Source of the DNA: Stromatinia cepivora
Lineage: Eukaryota > Ascomycota > Leotiomycetes > Helotiales > Sclerotiniaceae
Length of the DNA: 64,000 nucleotides
Reading direction: 5' to 3'
NCBI GenBank assembly: GCA_014898415.1
Contig: RCTD01000027.1
Location: forward strand, 682,001-746,000
The notes below the pieces were generated by a model that was not told the origin of the DNA, ran no database searches, and worked only from the letters and a program-made list of their open reading frames with translations. Shown here piece after piece: positions 50,595 to 61,385 of this stretch (positions within the stretch are counted from its first letter, which is position 1; each line of letters begins with the position of its first letter). Position numbers and translations under genes: made by a program.

Positions 50595-52411
50595 TGTGAA
50601 GGAGATACAATTAGGCTTGAAATCTGAAAAGAAAGTGACCTCGGAATATGTTTTTGAGGTTCTCTGATTGGGAAACTGTATTCTTCCGTATTTTTTGATT
50701 TGGCAGCTGGTTATCTCACGCTGGTTCGAACAACAAACGTAGTGGTACGGCTAATTCCAAAGATCTGGTGTATGCGATGAAGCTGCTATAGAATGACCAC
50801 GATGATATATTTTGCCAATGGTTGATTTGAAGAAGAAGTTGTCCCAAAGAGCAGAAGGCTTTGAAGTATACAGAGAAATTGAGAGGGAAACCAATGTGCT
50901 TATATAAAAAATAATTACCTTACTACAGCTTTCATCCCCCCAATGTCCACCAGCCAAACCTACTACCTTCAGCCAGCTCAATGTAAAGTAGGGGACTTCT
51001 GTTAGACCCAGGCTCGATGATATAGGGCTTTGTGATTGTCATCTACATGCCATCTGAAAGCCACTTGACCGAGAGGTAGGTGAAAGCTGACTTGGTGGTC
51101 CGTGGAAGACATTCACAGAATTCCATGCTGCTGGGGACTTTGAATCCTTGAAACCACACCCAATAAAAAATTTCTACAACCCATTCTATCTGGTTATGCC
51201 CCATTCGTGGCGCACTCACTCATGCAGGAGAATTTCGAACACCCTACCGTCTTCTAATCTGGAGATTCCAGATGATATTGCTGTAGGGTACTTTTGGTAC
51301 GTAGGCAAGTTTCCGGTTTCTAGAAATTTAAAGTTTCCAATTCCAAGTTACAAGGGTACTGGTAAGCGCAACTTCGTGATGTGTGTGGCCATCACCCCTG
51401 CTAATGCAAGGGAATTTTGGAGTAGGTATCAGAGCCTCGGAGCCTCACAACCGCAACCTCGATTCATTGTAAACTTTTAATTTAGCGACCAAAGGCTAAA
51501 ATTTGGACAATTGACAAATTTAAGATGCGATCGGATCCAAATGACGAAACCCTGTTCAAAGACCCTAGGAGAAGAAAATCCCACAACCCACACACCATCC
51601 CGCTTGGGCTGAACTAATGATCGTTATGTATGATTGATTTAGAAAGATTGTCTTCGATGGACTGACAGGGCACCAGAATAGTCGTTCACAAGACCGAAAA
51701 CATTTATTAGATATCAATGAATCAATGAACTACCAGAATCGTGAAAAAGCAATTTTGATAAGGCATTGTACATATACATTGGGCAACTTGTGATATGTGG
51801 TTCTCCTGAAGTTATGAGGATATGAAGATAGAAACTAGTCCATATGTACCCCAAGGAAAATCATGAAGTAGTTCTCAATCGACAGTATTGGCATTGTAAT
51901 GATAAGAATTGATCACATGGAATAACCGTTGTCAAGCGAGGCGGTGACCCGGTGAACACTGTTAAATTTGACCCACATAGAAAATGCAGTACGACCTTAC
52001 AATATCTTTAAGGAAATGCAATGTACTTTTGTTTTTATCCAATCGTTCATGTTACATCCTAATCAGGCTTACATGGAAATCTCAATCGTGATATGCTATC
52101 TTTGGAATTACCTGAATTTATGTGGCAAGGGAATTTTGGTCATCCAACCATTGATATGCACTGTAAGGCTGGATACTACATGAATGACTGATAAGTATCA
52201 GGATGGATTCATTTCTTTTTGTCTGTCTTCCAATTCCAAACACAGATAAATTTACCCAAATTTCCAACTCAATCATTAGTTGTTTTTCTTAAGATTTTTC
52301 TTAATATTTTTCCTCATAATCTCTGAACTACTCATAACCAGAACTGCATTTTGCATAATTCCTCAAGTTCATTCCGGAGCTTCAGCCTTACCAAGTATCT
52401 GTTTGAACAGT
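50595..52411. other. Divergent intergenic region
   Basis: 1.8 kb between the small Gln/Asn-rich gene (minus) and the Clr5 gene (plus). A frame at 51148-51480 (plus, 110 codons) lacks an early ATG and has no recognised domain, so it is not called. Otherwise AT-rich spacer and presumed promoters. Confidence 0.5.
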
Positions 52412-54741
52412 ATGGAAGCTCAGGTGCTCCTCGGGAACGAAATGTCCATAGAGGTGGAAGAAAAATCACTGAACACTGAAGGCCTCAAAGTTCTCTCTTC
52501 AGAAGAGTGGTTGAAGTTCAAACCAATCATACAGCGATTATATATTAATGAAAACAAGACATTCAAAGTTGTCGCTGGCAAACTCTTGAGCGAAGTCGGA
52601 TTTTGTCCTACGTATGTACCCATTTGCTTGTGATGATTAATCGAAGCTGTGACATGCTAACACTTTAATCACAGAAAGCGCCAATTCACGAGGAAAATTG
52701 AGGAATGGGGTTTAAAGAAGAATTTTAGAAAGGCGGAAAGAAAGTTCCTTCTCCAAAATGGAAATCCCAACGGCACCATGCATTTCGGTCTCGGAGACAA
52801 ACGTATTTTGGACCCTCGAAGGATCCAAAGGTTGAAGAGAAGATATGGACACGAAAGTCAATGGCCTCAAGGTATGATCTTCTTCCAGTATACCCCTTCA
52901 TCGAAAATATGCTGATATTTGGTTTGCCACATTTAGATCTGTTACCTGAAGAAATCGATGCCGTATCGATACTCGCTGCACCAGAATCATGCTCCTCACC
53001 TGGAGAGCAGCAACCTACAATAAATCATATGGAAGAGATCCCTTCAAGTCATTCGATGCCCCTGCGCTTGGAGATTTCCGACGAGAATACCGCCATGGAT
53101 ATAGAACATTGGCCATTTGACTGGGATGCTGTTGATGTACCAGGATCTCCTGGATTGACTCGACTATTTGAGCGATTGGAACTTGAAGCCTCTATAGCAC
53201 CCATGGATCTTCATGATGAAGTTGTGGAAGAAAAACAGCTGGTCTCAGGGATTGAGCTTCGTGACAATATAGAGCGCGATGGTACAACAAACAGGCAAAT
53301 CTCTTCCGCTTATAGCGATGTCAAGTATGGTACCATGCCTAACGGTGCATTGCAGCCTATACCCACAACAAGGAAAAGACTTCCATGGAGCCCCTTATTT
53401 GAGCTTGATATTTTTCCAACTTCTAGGAGTGCGCCTGCATCTGCTCCATCAATTAAGATGTGGAACATTAACACAGAAGTCGAAAACTGGAAACTCAAAC
53501 TTTCGAAATTAACGAAAATACTATCAGATCATAATACAGCAATCATTTTATGTCTTGAGCACTTGATCTTTCTCTATGACAAACTATACTTAGGTCCCAT
53601 CGATTTATATCTTCAACTCCTAGATGCAAGACTAAAAGAGGTCAACCGCAATGGTTACAAAATAATAGAGATCTATCTTGACATTGTCAACGAGCTCTTG
53701 CTACAAGGCCATTTCTCAGACGCAAAACACTTACATCGAATTTTACACCAAACGATCCAACAATCTCCACTGAGAGTTGAACAACCCTTGCATATTCGAT
53801 CGTTCTATCTAGAAGCCTTTATTCTCTGGCTAACGGATGATAATCAGGAGGCCGAGCATATCATCCGATTAGTGATACAGAAAGCTTTAAGATCCCTGGG
53901 CCCAAGTCATAAAATAACGATCGATGCATTCAACCTTCTTAGTTGTTTACTCAAAGAAGGCATCGATTCATATGCGGAAGCCGAGAAGCTATGTAGATAC
54001 ATCATCCAAGCAAGCGGAAGTTATTTCCAAAATGCTTCAACCTACCTTGAGTATATCTTGGGTTTGATCGAAGTCCTGATGTATAGTAAAAAATTTGAAG
54101 AAAGTTACAATCTGTGTATATATATGATGGGACACTTGGAACAAAAATTTGGCAAGGGGCACTATCAGTATTCTCGATTTAAATGCACACTAGGTAATAT
54201 CCTTTACGAATTGGGCAGGCTACCAGAATCCATCAAACTTTTCCATGAGATATTAACAGAAGATATGGATCATACACTAGAATATCCTCTCCGAGTATCT
54301 ATTTATCATGCACTCGCTTACGCCCTATGGAAATCTGGAAATTATCGGCAAGCGATAGTTTGGTATCAAAGGTGTCTTTTAAAAAGTGTTCAGAAGTATG
54401 GTTGGAGTAACTCTCAAAAGATCATGCGACAGACTACAGGACTAGCGATTTGTTATGAAGAACTGTCGCGGTTTGAGGATGCATTGCTCCTTTATGAGAA
54501 GCTTTTGGAAAAATTAAGGATTGCTCTTACAGATGACCATCCGTATATCAAAGAAGTCGAAGGTTGGATTGTTGGGGTACAAGGCCGTATGGATGAAAGC
54601 AGTGTGAGCAGCGAGGAGGATGAGAATGAGGAAGGTGAATTTGATATAAGCTTGGATGAGATTTTCGCAATAGAAGACAGAGAACTTGATAGGACAATAA
54701 CCGAGATAGGCAAGCAGATTAGCGCAATAAAGCTTGTCTAA
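52412..54741 (+). CDS. Clr5-domain protein with TPR-like C-terminal repeats
   Basis: Three exons: 52412-52611, 52675-52871 and 52937-54741. The introns are 63 bp (GTATGT donor, GCTAAC branch) and 65 bp (GTATGA donor). The phases fit and the product is 733 aa. The Clr5 domain spans about residues 25-95 and is split by intron 1: EEWLKFKPIIQRLYIN, then FCPTKRQFTRKIEEWGLKKN. This Myb/SANT-like helical domain is found at the N-terminus of many filamentous-fungal proteins. The C-terminal half (about 340-600) is helical, with TPR-like units such as YHALAYALWKSGNYRQAIVWYQ and GLAICYEELSRFEDALLLYEKL. It ends in an acidic tail. It probably binds DNA through Clr5 and protein partners through TPRs. Function in this clade is unknown. 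It has no nucleotide-binding domain. Confidence 0.8.
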
Positions 54742-55621
54742 GGTTGTGACTGAACAGAATAGGTAAGTGCAGCTATTGCTCGCCACTTGGTTTCAGCAGG
54801 CTAACACACCTACAGAGTCAACATCATTTTTCCATTATTTGGGTATAGCTTACGAATCGAGGAACCACTTGACTTTTGATGACCTCGCCCCGCTATACTG
54901 AATCATCCACGAATGATGTAACCTCTACGTCCATTCTATGCAGCATACTATGAAAGTCGATGGCATCCATGCGAAGATTTACCACCAACTCTCCGTCCGG
55001 TCACTAGATATTTACTCACAATGTTTCGGCTTCACCAACAATTTTTCAGCATACCGTCTCCAACCATTCATTCATTTCTTATTGTTTCTAATTATTACAT
55101 TACTTTATGACATTAACTATTTCTATCCACGACGATATACATGCCCTGGTCTTATGTGCAATTCGTCAGATATCTAACACTTCAATCACCATCGGCCGGT
55201 GATCTGCAGTGTCCCCTTCAAATAAAATTTTCTCGGAGAGTTGCTCCATCAGAGTACTCTCCAGTCAATCCTGCATTCTTGCCGCTTCCCACTTTTCACT
55301 TCCACTACCCTCCCACTTCCACTACCCTCCCACTTCCACTACCCTCCCACTTCCACTACCCTCCCACTTCCACTACCCTCCCACTTCCACTACCCTCCCA
55401 CTTCCACTACCCTCCCACTTCCACTACCCTCCCACTTCCACTACCCTCCCACTTCCACTACCCTCCCACTTCCACTACCCTCCCACTTCCACTACCCTCC
55501 CACTTCCACTACCCTCCCACTACCCTCACCCTCCCCCTGCTACGTCCTCTTCTACACTCTCTCCTACACCCTTCTCCTACACATCTATCTCTATTTTTGT
55601 ACCACCTACCTCCTTTAACCC
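54742..55621. other. Intergenic region with minisatellite
   Basis: Downstream of both flanking convergent genes. The 17-bp minisatellite (55299-55520) and adjacent C/T-rich sequence occupy the right part. The three overlapping plus-strand frames at 55141-55677 are products of the repeat. Confidence 0.6.
55299..55520 (+). repeat. 17-bp minisatellite, about 13 copies
   Basis: Unit CTTCCACTACCCTCCCA, nearly perfect, just beyond the stop codon of the small secreted protein gene. Because 17 is coprime with 3 and the unit has no stop in any plus frame, all three plus frames stay open and encode the same 17-residue periodic peptide, phase-shifted. Confidence 0.95.
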
Positions 55622-56172
55622 CTACAACTCACTCCTACAAACTTCCCCAGGACACCTCCAAATATCCGTATAACTAGCCCCACTATGATACCCAATACTA
55701 CAAACCGGAGTTTTGACGCCACTAGCCGGACTCGTCGTGTTAACCGCCGTACAATTGCCCTCTAAAATATTCCGCGAGATTGTGTACCAAGAGCCGGAGG
55801 TAACGTTGAGTTTTACTTCTTTGCCGCAGATGTCGGCTGGGATTGTTAGCGGGGTTCTATATATGTACGTAGTAATTCGTAGGGAAACAAAGGGGGTAAG
55901 GGATCGGAGAAATGGGAGATGGGGCAATAGGATGGGACGATAGGAGATAAAAACATACCCTGTACCTGGCCAGTCGGAGCCTCAAAACCAAAAGGTCCCT
56001 TGGGATAAAATTCATACGCATCAGTACAATTCGTCTGACTCGCCGGTAAAATCATCGCATATCTCCCTGTAGCCGTCGTAATAGTATAATCTACGAAACC
56101 GTAGTGGAAATCGGCGAGGACTGTGAGGGGCAAGGCGAGGAGTGCTGATATAGAGAGGAATGAGGTCCGCAT
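55622..56172 (-). CDS. Small secreted cysteine-containing protein (effector-like)
   Basis: Two minus-strand exons, 56172-55959 and 55836-55622, with a 122-bp phase-1 intron (GTATGT donor; a CTAAC lies unusually close to the CCCAG acceptor, so the exon 2 start is the weakest point). The product is about 142 aa. A clear signal peptide (MRTSFLSISALLALPLTVLA) precedes a mature chain of about 122 residues with six cysteines (NCT, DICG, GNCT, PVCS, WRCPG, EVCR) and four N-glycosylation sequons. Six cysteines suggest up to three disulfides. No catalytic motif or known family was recognised. Small size, secretion and an even cysteine count fit effector-like or apoplastic proteins, which is inference only. 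Confidence 0.68.
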
Positions 56173-57075
56173 TTTGGTGTTTGGATGAGTGTTTTTTTGG
56201 TTGATGTGAAATGTGGTGGTGGATGGTATGAAGTTGTAAGATCTCACAAGTATAGTTGGATGTGGGATTAAACTTAAATAAAATTAATCCCCTTCGTATT
56301 TTGCGTGATCTTCAGGATTTACAACACAGCGGAATTCCCCACCTTATAACATTCTTACATCCCATCCAATACATCATTTCGCACAGCATGTACGGAGTAA
56401 ATCCTGCACATTTCCACACAGAGTATAAACTCATCGCGCACAAAATATGGAGTACAGTACTATCGATCACCTAGCCACGTTCATCCCATATTCTCATTGG
56501 TGAGCTCATTGGATCCTCTTTGCCAAGATCCTAACATTGGACATGATCTGCAGAAATACGAGATGCGAAATTTGGAATGTTGTCAATCACGAGGTTTTTT
56601 GGTCACACCGCGTGGAAAGGGATGGGATATGTATAGGGTTTTATATAAACATGATGTTATACGAAATGCTGATTGCTACGCTACGCAACCTCAAGGCTCG
56701 GAGATATAAAAATAATCAGGGGATTCGGGATTCAATACTAATTTACGGAAGTGGCTATGAAAAGGAGACCGGTACGGGCCGTACGTGATGTATGACCAGT
56801 TGAATATTAACATTCAAAAATTGAAGAGCCGATTATTAATGGACGGATCACAGTGAGTAAGTTATAAGTCTCGAGAAAGAATGTTGACATAGCAAATTTC
56901 GAAAATGATGTTATTCGGATACAATGCTTCAAGTGAGTTATATCGAACGCCACAATCTCTTTCAATTGGCCTGGTGGCATTCTGAGAATTTGTTTCTTCC
57001 CATGCATGCCTTGAAAAGTTCTCTTCAGCCCGATTGAACGAAAAGTTTGAACACGTTGATAATATCAAGTTCAAG
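56173..57075. other. Intergenic, no gene seen
   Basis: About 900 bp with short frames only (for example 56497-56709) and no recognisable content. It holds promoters for the genes on both sides. Confidence 0.55.
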
Positions 57076-58053
57076 ATGGAGGACGAAAAGAAAATCCATA
57101 TGATTTTATCCCTACCACTTGCATCCGATGTCACTTCCAAAGAGCTTGTCTCACGTTTGCAAGCCGGTATATTGATGGGTTATACATCGGGCTTTATTTG
57201 GACATCTGCAGTTATACCTATCAAGATTGCAATGACAAGTAACCAAACCTTTAGAAAAGCCTGGACATCAACATTACCTCGCAGGGCCAATGGAATATTC
57301 AGATGGACCGCGATGACAACATTGGTACAACTCTGCCTCATGGCTTTCACACCGCCCAACCGTCACGAGGATCATCGAAGCCTTCAAGCTGCTGAGAGAC
57401 GGGGGGAAATCGAGGATTTAAGAGAGGCTTTCGGAGAGCGAAATTTCAAGAAATTTCAAGTCGCTCCCAGTATTGAAACGTTTTTCGTCAACAGTGCTGC
57501 TCTCGGCTGTTTGTCGATGATAGTGGCCTCGAGGAATCCTACATCGGTTGTAAGCTTATGGCTCAGACGACGTAGCATATCACGAATTAAGGGGGTAATT
57601 TCTGCCACTGGAATCTGTGGAGTAATGGCAATGTTTGGTCCTTGGGAGGTTCTAAGTGGTGGTATTGACAGCCGGGTGAAATTGCGCGAGATGCGCCGGC
57701 AGAAGTGGAAAGATTTGAATGATGCAAGCATTCCTGAATATACTATCGGGGACAATTGTCTATGGCTGATGAGGTATAGAGCCGCTAGGGATGGGAAGGT
57801 TGGGGATGATATTTCCAATGACGATACCTTCGAATCAATGAAACCGGATGCTTTTGATATGGATGCTTCATCATGGGTAGGAAATTCCAAAATGGGAGAT
57901 GGAAATATTGTGGATCACGAGGGGAACGTCACATCATACGGGAATGCCCCCGATACAGTCAAGCCAGACGCTTCTAATACAGGCGGTTGGTCTTGGGATG
58001 GAAGCTCCAAAGATGGGAATGAAAACTGGAATTCTGGTGAGAAGGATAAGTGA
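57076..58053 (+). CDS. Uncharacterised multi-pass membrane protein
   Basis: Single exon, 325 aa. The start at 57076 (MEDEKKIHMIL) is the first ATG in frame. The frame is open for some codons upstream, so an upstream exon is possible. Four hydrophobic stretches are visible: around residues 32-54 (AGILMGYTSGFIWTSAVIPI), 77-93, 136-152 (FFVNSAALGCLSMIVA) and 172-193. A soluble acidic C-terminus carries a diverged internal duplication (KPDAFDMDASSWVGNSKMGD and KPDASNTGGWSWDGSSKDG). No transporter or enzyme motif was recognised. Organelle-membrane location is possible but unsupported. Confidence 0.65.
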   Translation: MEDEKKIHMILSLPLASDVTSKELVSRLQAGILMGYTSGFIWTSAVIPIKIAMTSNQTFRKAWTSTLPRRANGIFRWTAMTTLVQLCLMAFTPPNRHEDHRSLQAAERRGEIEDLREAFGERNFKKFQVAPSIETFFVNSAALGCLSMIVASRNPTSVVSLWLRRRSISRIKGVISATGICGVMAMFGPWEVLSGGIDSRVKLREMRRQKWKDLNDASIPEYTIGDNCLWLMRYRAARDGKVGDDISNDDTFESMKPDAFDMDASSWVGNSKMGDGNIVDHEGNVTSYGNAPDTVKPDASNTGGWSWDGSSKDGNENWNSGEKDK

Positions 58054-58560
58054 TGGTAATATCTGTCCATCATTGAGGCAATGTGACATATGAAAGTTGG
58101 CATCTTCCTTTGCTACTGTATGGCTTGTGTGACTGAGGATTGATTTATCGGTTAGTGATGCAAAGAGGAAAAAGGAGAAGGATCGAAGGAGGTATACTAC
58201 GGTAAGCAAAGTTTTAACAAAGTTCCTCAGTAAATAGTAGTAGTATATTCAAAATCCATCTATTACATCGTGACTTGAGGAAAGTGAGATGATGGGACAA
58301 TGAGATGATGCAAATGTAGAACATTAAAAATGGCGTGGTCTAGGTAACTTTTTTTCCCATCATAAAAATAGCATGTCGGCCAAAACTTTAACCTAAATGC
58401 CGATCTTCAGCCTTACCACATGGTTCTACATTCTACACTAAAAATTCCAACAAAACGATCCAATTGAACTACAGAGTACAATCCAGCCCAGCTTCACACA
58501 GCTGTAACCTCTCTCCGAATCATCTATTATATTTACACAACTCCATCTGCAATCTACAAA
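58054..58560. other. Intergenic spacer
   Basis: About 500 bp holding the promoter of the capping-enzyme gene. The last 130 bp is rich in CA/CT. No gene seen. Confidence 0.55.
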
Positions 58561-59721
58561 ATGAGCGGTCCCGTTCACGATATTCAAGCACCTGGCATTC
58601 AAGCACATGGTGAAGTATTACATAACATGCGAAAAGAAGTAGCCAGTCTACTTGGTCGTCCCAATCCCAGTTTCCCCGGCGCACAACCCGTCAGTTTCAC
58701 TAGACGTCATCTCGATGAATTGATGCGACAGGATTATTACGTCTGCGAGAAATCGGATGGTTTTCGTTACTTACTTTACCTGACCGATGATGAGAACCGC
58801 GAGGAATGTCAGTATTTGATTGATAGGAGGAATGATTATTGGTATATACCTAAAGGCGGACTCCATTTCCCCATTCCTCAAAATGTCGCTGGATTTCACA
58901 GAGGTACATTGATTGATGGAGAATTGGTTTTGGATAGAGCCGCGGATGGGAGTATGCAGCCGAAATATCTGGTTTTCGATTGTATGTTTTTGGATGGAAA
59001 TAGTCTCATGAACCGCACCCTCGATAAACGACTTGCGTATTTTACCGAAAGGATATTTACACCTTACGTAGAGCTCCTGAGGGATTACCCGGACGAAAAA
59101 CAATACATGCATTTCTTGACCGAGATGAAACAAATGCAATTTGGTTATGCGATGGATATGATGTTTCGACAAATCCTACCAAATCTGCCACATGGAAATG
59201 ATGGATTGATTTTCACATGTAGGGGGACGGAATATAAACATGGAACAGATCAACATATTCTAAAATGGAAACCGGAAAATGAGAATAGTATTGATTTCAA
59301 ACTCGCTCTCGATTTTCCTACCGTTCAACCTGATTCTATGGATCTCGCAGAAGGAACTACAGAACCATATATCGATTACGACGCAATCCCCATTTGCAAT
59401 CTCTTCGTTAACGCGGGAAATAATAGAGATGAATGGTATGCGACTATGCATTTAGAACCAGAGGAATGGGAAAAGCTGAAAGCGTTACAAGAACCTCTTA
59501 ATGACCGGATAGTAGAATGTTACATGGATGCGCAGAAAAGATGGAGATATATGAAGTTTAGAGATGATAAGGAAGTGGCGAATCATACGAGTACGGTGGA
59601 GAGTGTGATTGAAAGTATTAAGGATCGGGTTACGGAGAAGGATTTAATTGCCGCTGCACCTAGGATTAGAGAAGAATGGAAGAAGAGGGATGCACAAAGG
59701 AAACCGCCTGGGGCTCCTTGA
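58561..59721 (+). CDS. CEG1: mRNA capping enzyme, GTP:RNA guanylyltransferase subunit
   Basis: Single exon, 386 aa, in the usual range for fungal guanylyltransferases. All signature motifs of the nucleotidyltransferase superfamily are visible: motif I EKSDGFR with the GMP-acceptor lysine at residue 64, motif III (LIDGELV), motif IIIa (YLVFDCMFLDG), motif IV (NDGLIFTC) and motif V (ILKWKP). A C-terminal OB-fold region with RWRYMKFRDDK follows. The enzyme transfers GMP to the 5' diphosphate of nascent mRNA in the nucleus. In fungi the RNA triphosphatase is a separate protein, consistent with no extra domain here. The last 20 residues are basic. Confidence 0.95.
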   Translation: MSGPVHDIQAPGIQAHGEVLHNMRKEVASLLGRPNPSFPGAQPVSFTRRHLDELMRQDYYVCEKSDGFRYLLYLTDDENREECQYLIDRRNDYWYIPKGGLHFPIPQNVAGFHRGTLIDGELVLDRAADGSMQPKYLVFDCMFLDGNSLMNRTLDKRLAYFTERIFTPYVELLRDYPDEKQYMHFLTEMKQMQFGYAMDMMFRQILPNLPHGNDGLIFTCRGTEYKHGTDQHILKWKPENENSIDFKLALDFPTVQPDSMDLAEGTTEPYIDYDAIPICNLFVNAGNNRDEWYATMHLEPEEWEKLKALQEPLNDRIVECYMDAQKRWRYMKFRDDKEVANHTSTVESVIESIKDRVTEKDLIAAAPRIREEWKKRDAQRKPPGAP

Positions 59722-61385
59722 GTGTGGGTTGAGGAATCAGTATTACGCAGTATTTCGGATGGCAAATGGGACTTTTTCAAACCAAGGTGTTTTGGATTCT
59801 GGGGCGTTAGGCAGACGGAAAAATATTCTTGATTGTAACTTTATTGTATGTCTATATGGACAATGGTTACTGTTTGGTATGCGAGGCGGCTGGTTGGGGA
59901 ATATATGATAGGAAATGATACCCTTTGATAATTACCGAGCTCCACCTCTAGACTTGTTTAAAATTCATCTCCCAACGGGATCACAGCGTACCCTCCTATA
60001 TTCTACCTCGTGATTTCCAGGTCGAGGTCCAGGTCAGTACCGCCAAATTCGCCATAACATTCCTTGCGCGCAAGTAGCGTATCAGCGTGTCTGCTCTTTA
60101 ATGGGGTGGGAAACAAATTGGTTCTGCGGAACCAGTTTTATATACCTAGGTAGGTAGGTATACTCCCAACTTGGCGGTGACCGAAATCTTTCTCGTAAGA
60201 TATAAGATGGAAGATATAAGATGTAAGATGTAAAATTAAATCCTTTATTCTATTCTATTCTTAACCAACCAACGACCTCTCTGAATCTCTTGATTTTATA
60301 AAATAACTCATTCTCATATTAGGAGGGTTGAGGGTTGGGGGTTGGGGGGAAAATAATAATAATTTGTAGAATAGAAACACAGAAAAGAAAAAGAGAAATA
60401 TATTTAAATAAACTCAGAGGGGAAAAGAGATAGATAGATGGGTAGGATATTAGGATACCAGGATTAAAGAGAGAGTAGCTGAGTAGCTGGGTATTTCTTT
60501 TAGATTTTATTGTATTAAGAATTGTAGGAATTGTACTGTACTTAGATTCGAGATTCAAGATTCAATATTCAAGATGAGTTCTTTATATATATAAATAGAT
60601 TTTCTCTTAATTTCCTAGTGGGAGTTGTGTATAACTAAAAAATATTAAAAATAATTGTAAAGTGGATTCTCCGAATAAATAGTTCTTCTTAGTAGTATAT
60701 CAGAGTCCTTGAAATAGTTGGTTTTGCTACCTATCTATCTAGATAGTTAGATTTATTTTTCCCTTTGATTTTGATTTTTGAATTTGATAATACAGGGAAG
60801 TTAATAGTTGATAGAATAGAATAGAATAGAATAAAAGAGTATATTAAAATTGAATCTACTTTATATATTATATATACATATATATATATATAAGATTCAT
60901 TTATATATATAACATTTAATACTAAAATACTCAAATTCCAAAAATGGAAATAGAAATGAAAGAATGAACTTGTCTCTGTGTGTATATATGTATGTCGGTA
61001 ACGGGATTAGAATAAAAAGAGAAAAACTTGTAATATTAAATAAGAGGACTATGATATTTAGATGAAAATATGTAGGGATTGAAGGGATGACTATTATGAA
61101 TCTTCTCTCAAAGTCCTCTTCCTACATCCTAAATTCAATACACTGCAGACTTGTGGTGTATATACCAAGACGATTAGATCCCCATTGACCCAATATCATC
61201 AACAACTCAAAATCCAAATCAATCCAAACTCTTTGCACAAAACACCAACTTTTAACAATACCCCCTCTCCTCCTGCCCCTCCTAACAAAAAACTACCAAA
61301 CCTCTAGACCAAAATATTCCCCCACCCCCACCATCCTCTGCAGCGCCCTCCCCTCCCCTCTCCACCCCCCATCCCCACCCCAACA
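59722..61385. other. Intergenic, very AT-rich, no gene seen
   Basis: Includes TAGGTAGGTAGG at about 60150, ATATAAGATGTAAGATG-type repeats at 60200-60235, GGGTTGGGGGTTGGGGGG (60326-60350), an AGAATAGAAT run near 60815 and a TATATA tract at 60860-60910. Open frames are short and low-complexity. Confidence 0.6.

Noticed and set aside
51148..51480. 110-codon plus-strand frame
   Set aside because: No ATG at its start, no recognised domain and no splice signals tying it to a neighbouring exon.
55299..55520. Possible CRISPR-like array
   Set aside because: The 17-bp units abut with no unique spacers, and this is a eukaryotic nuclear sequence.
55141..55677. Three overlapping plus-strand frames of 125-178 codons
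   Set aside because: All are the 17-bp minisatellite read in the three phases. The start contexts and flanks are non-coding, and a real gene on minus begins beside them.
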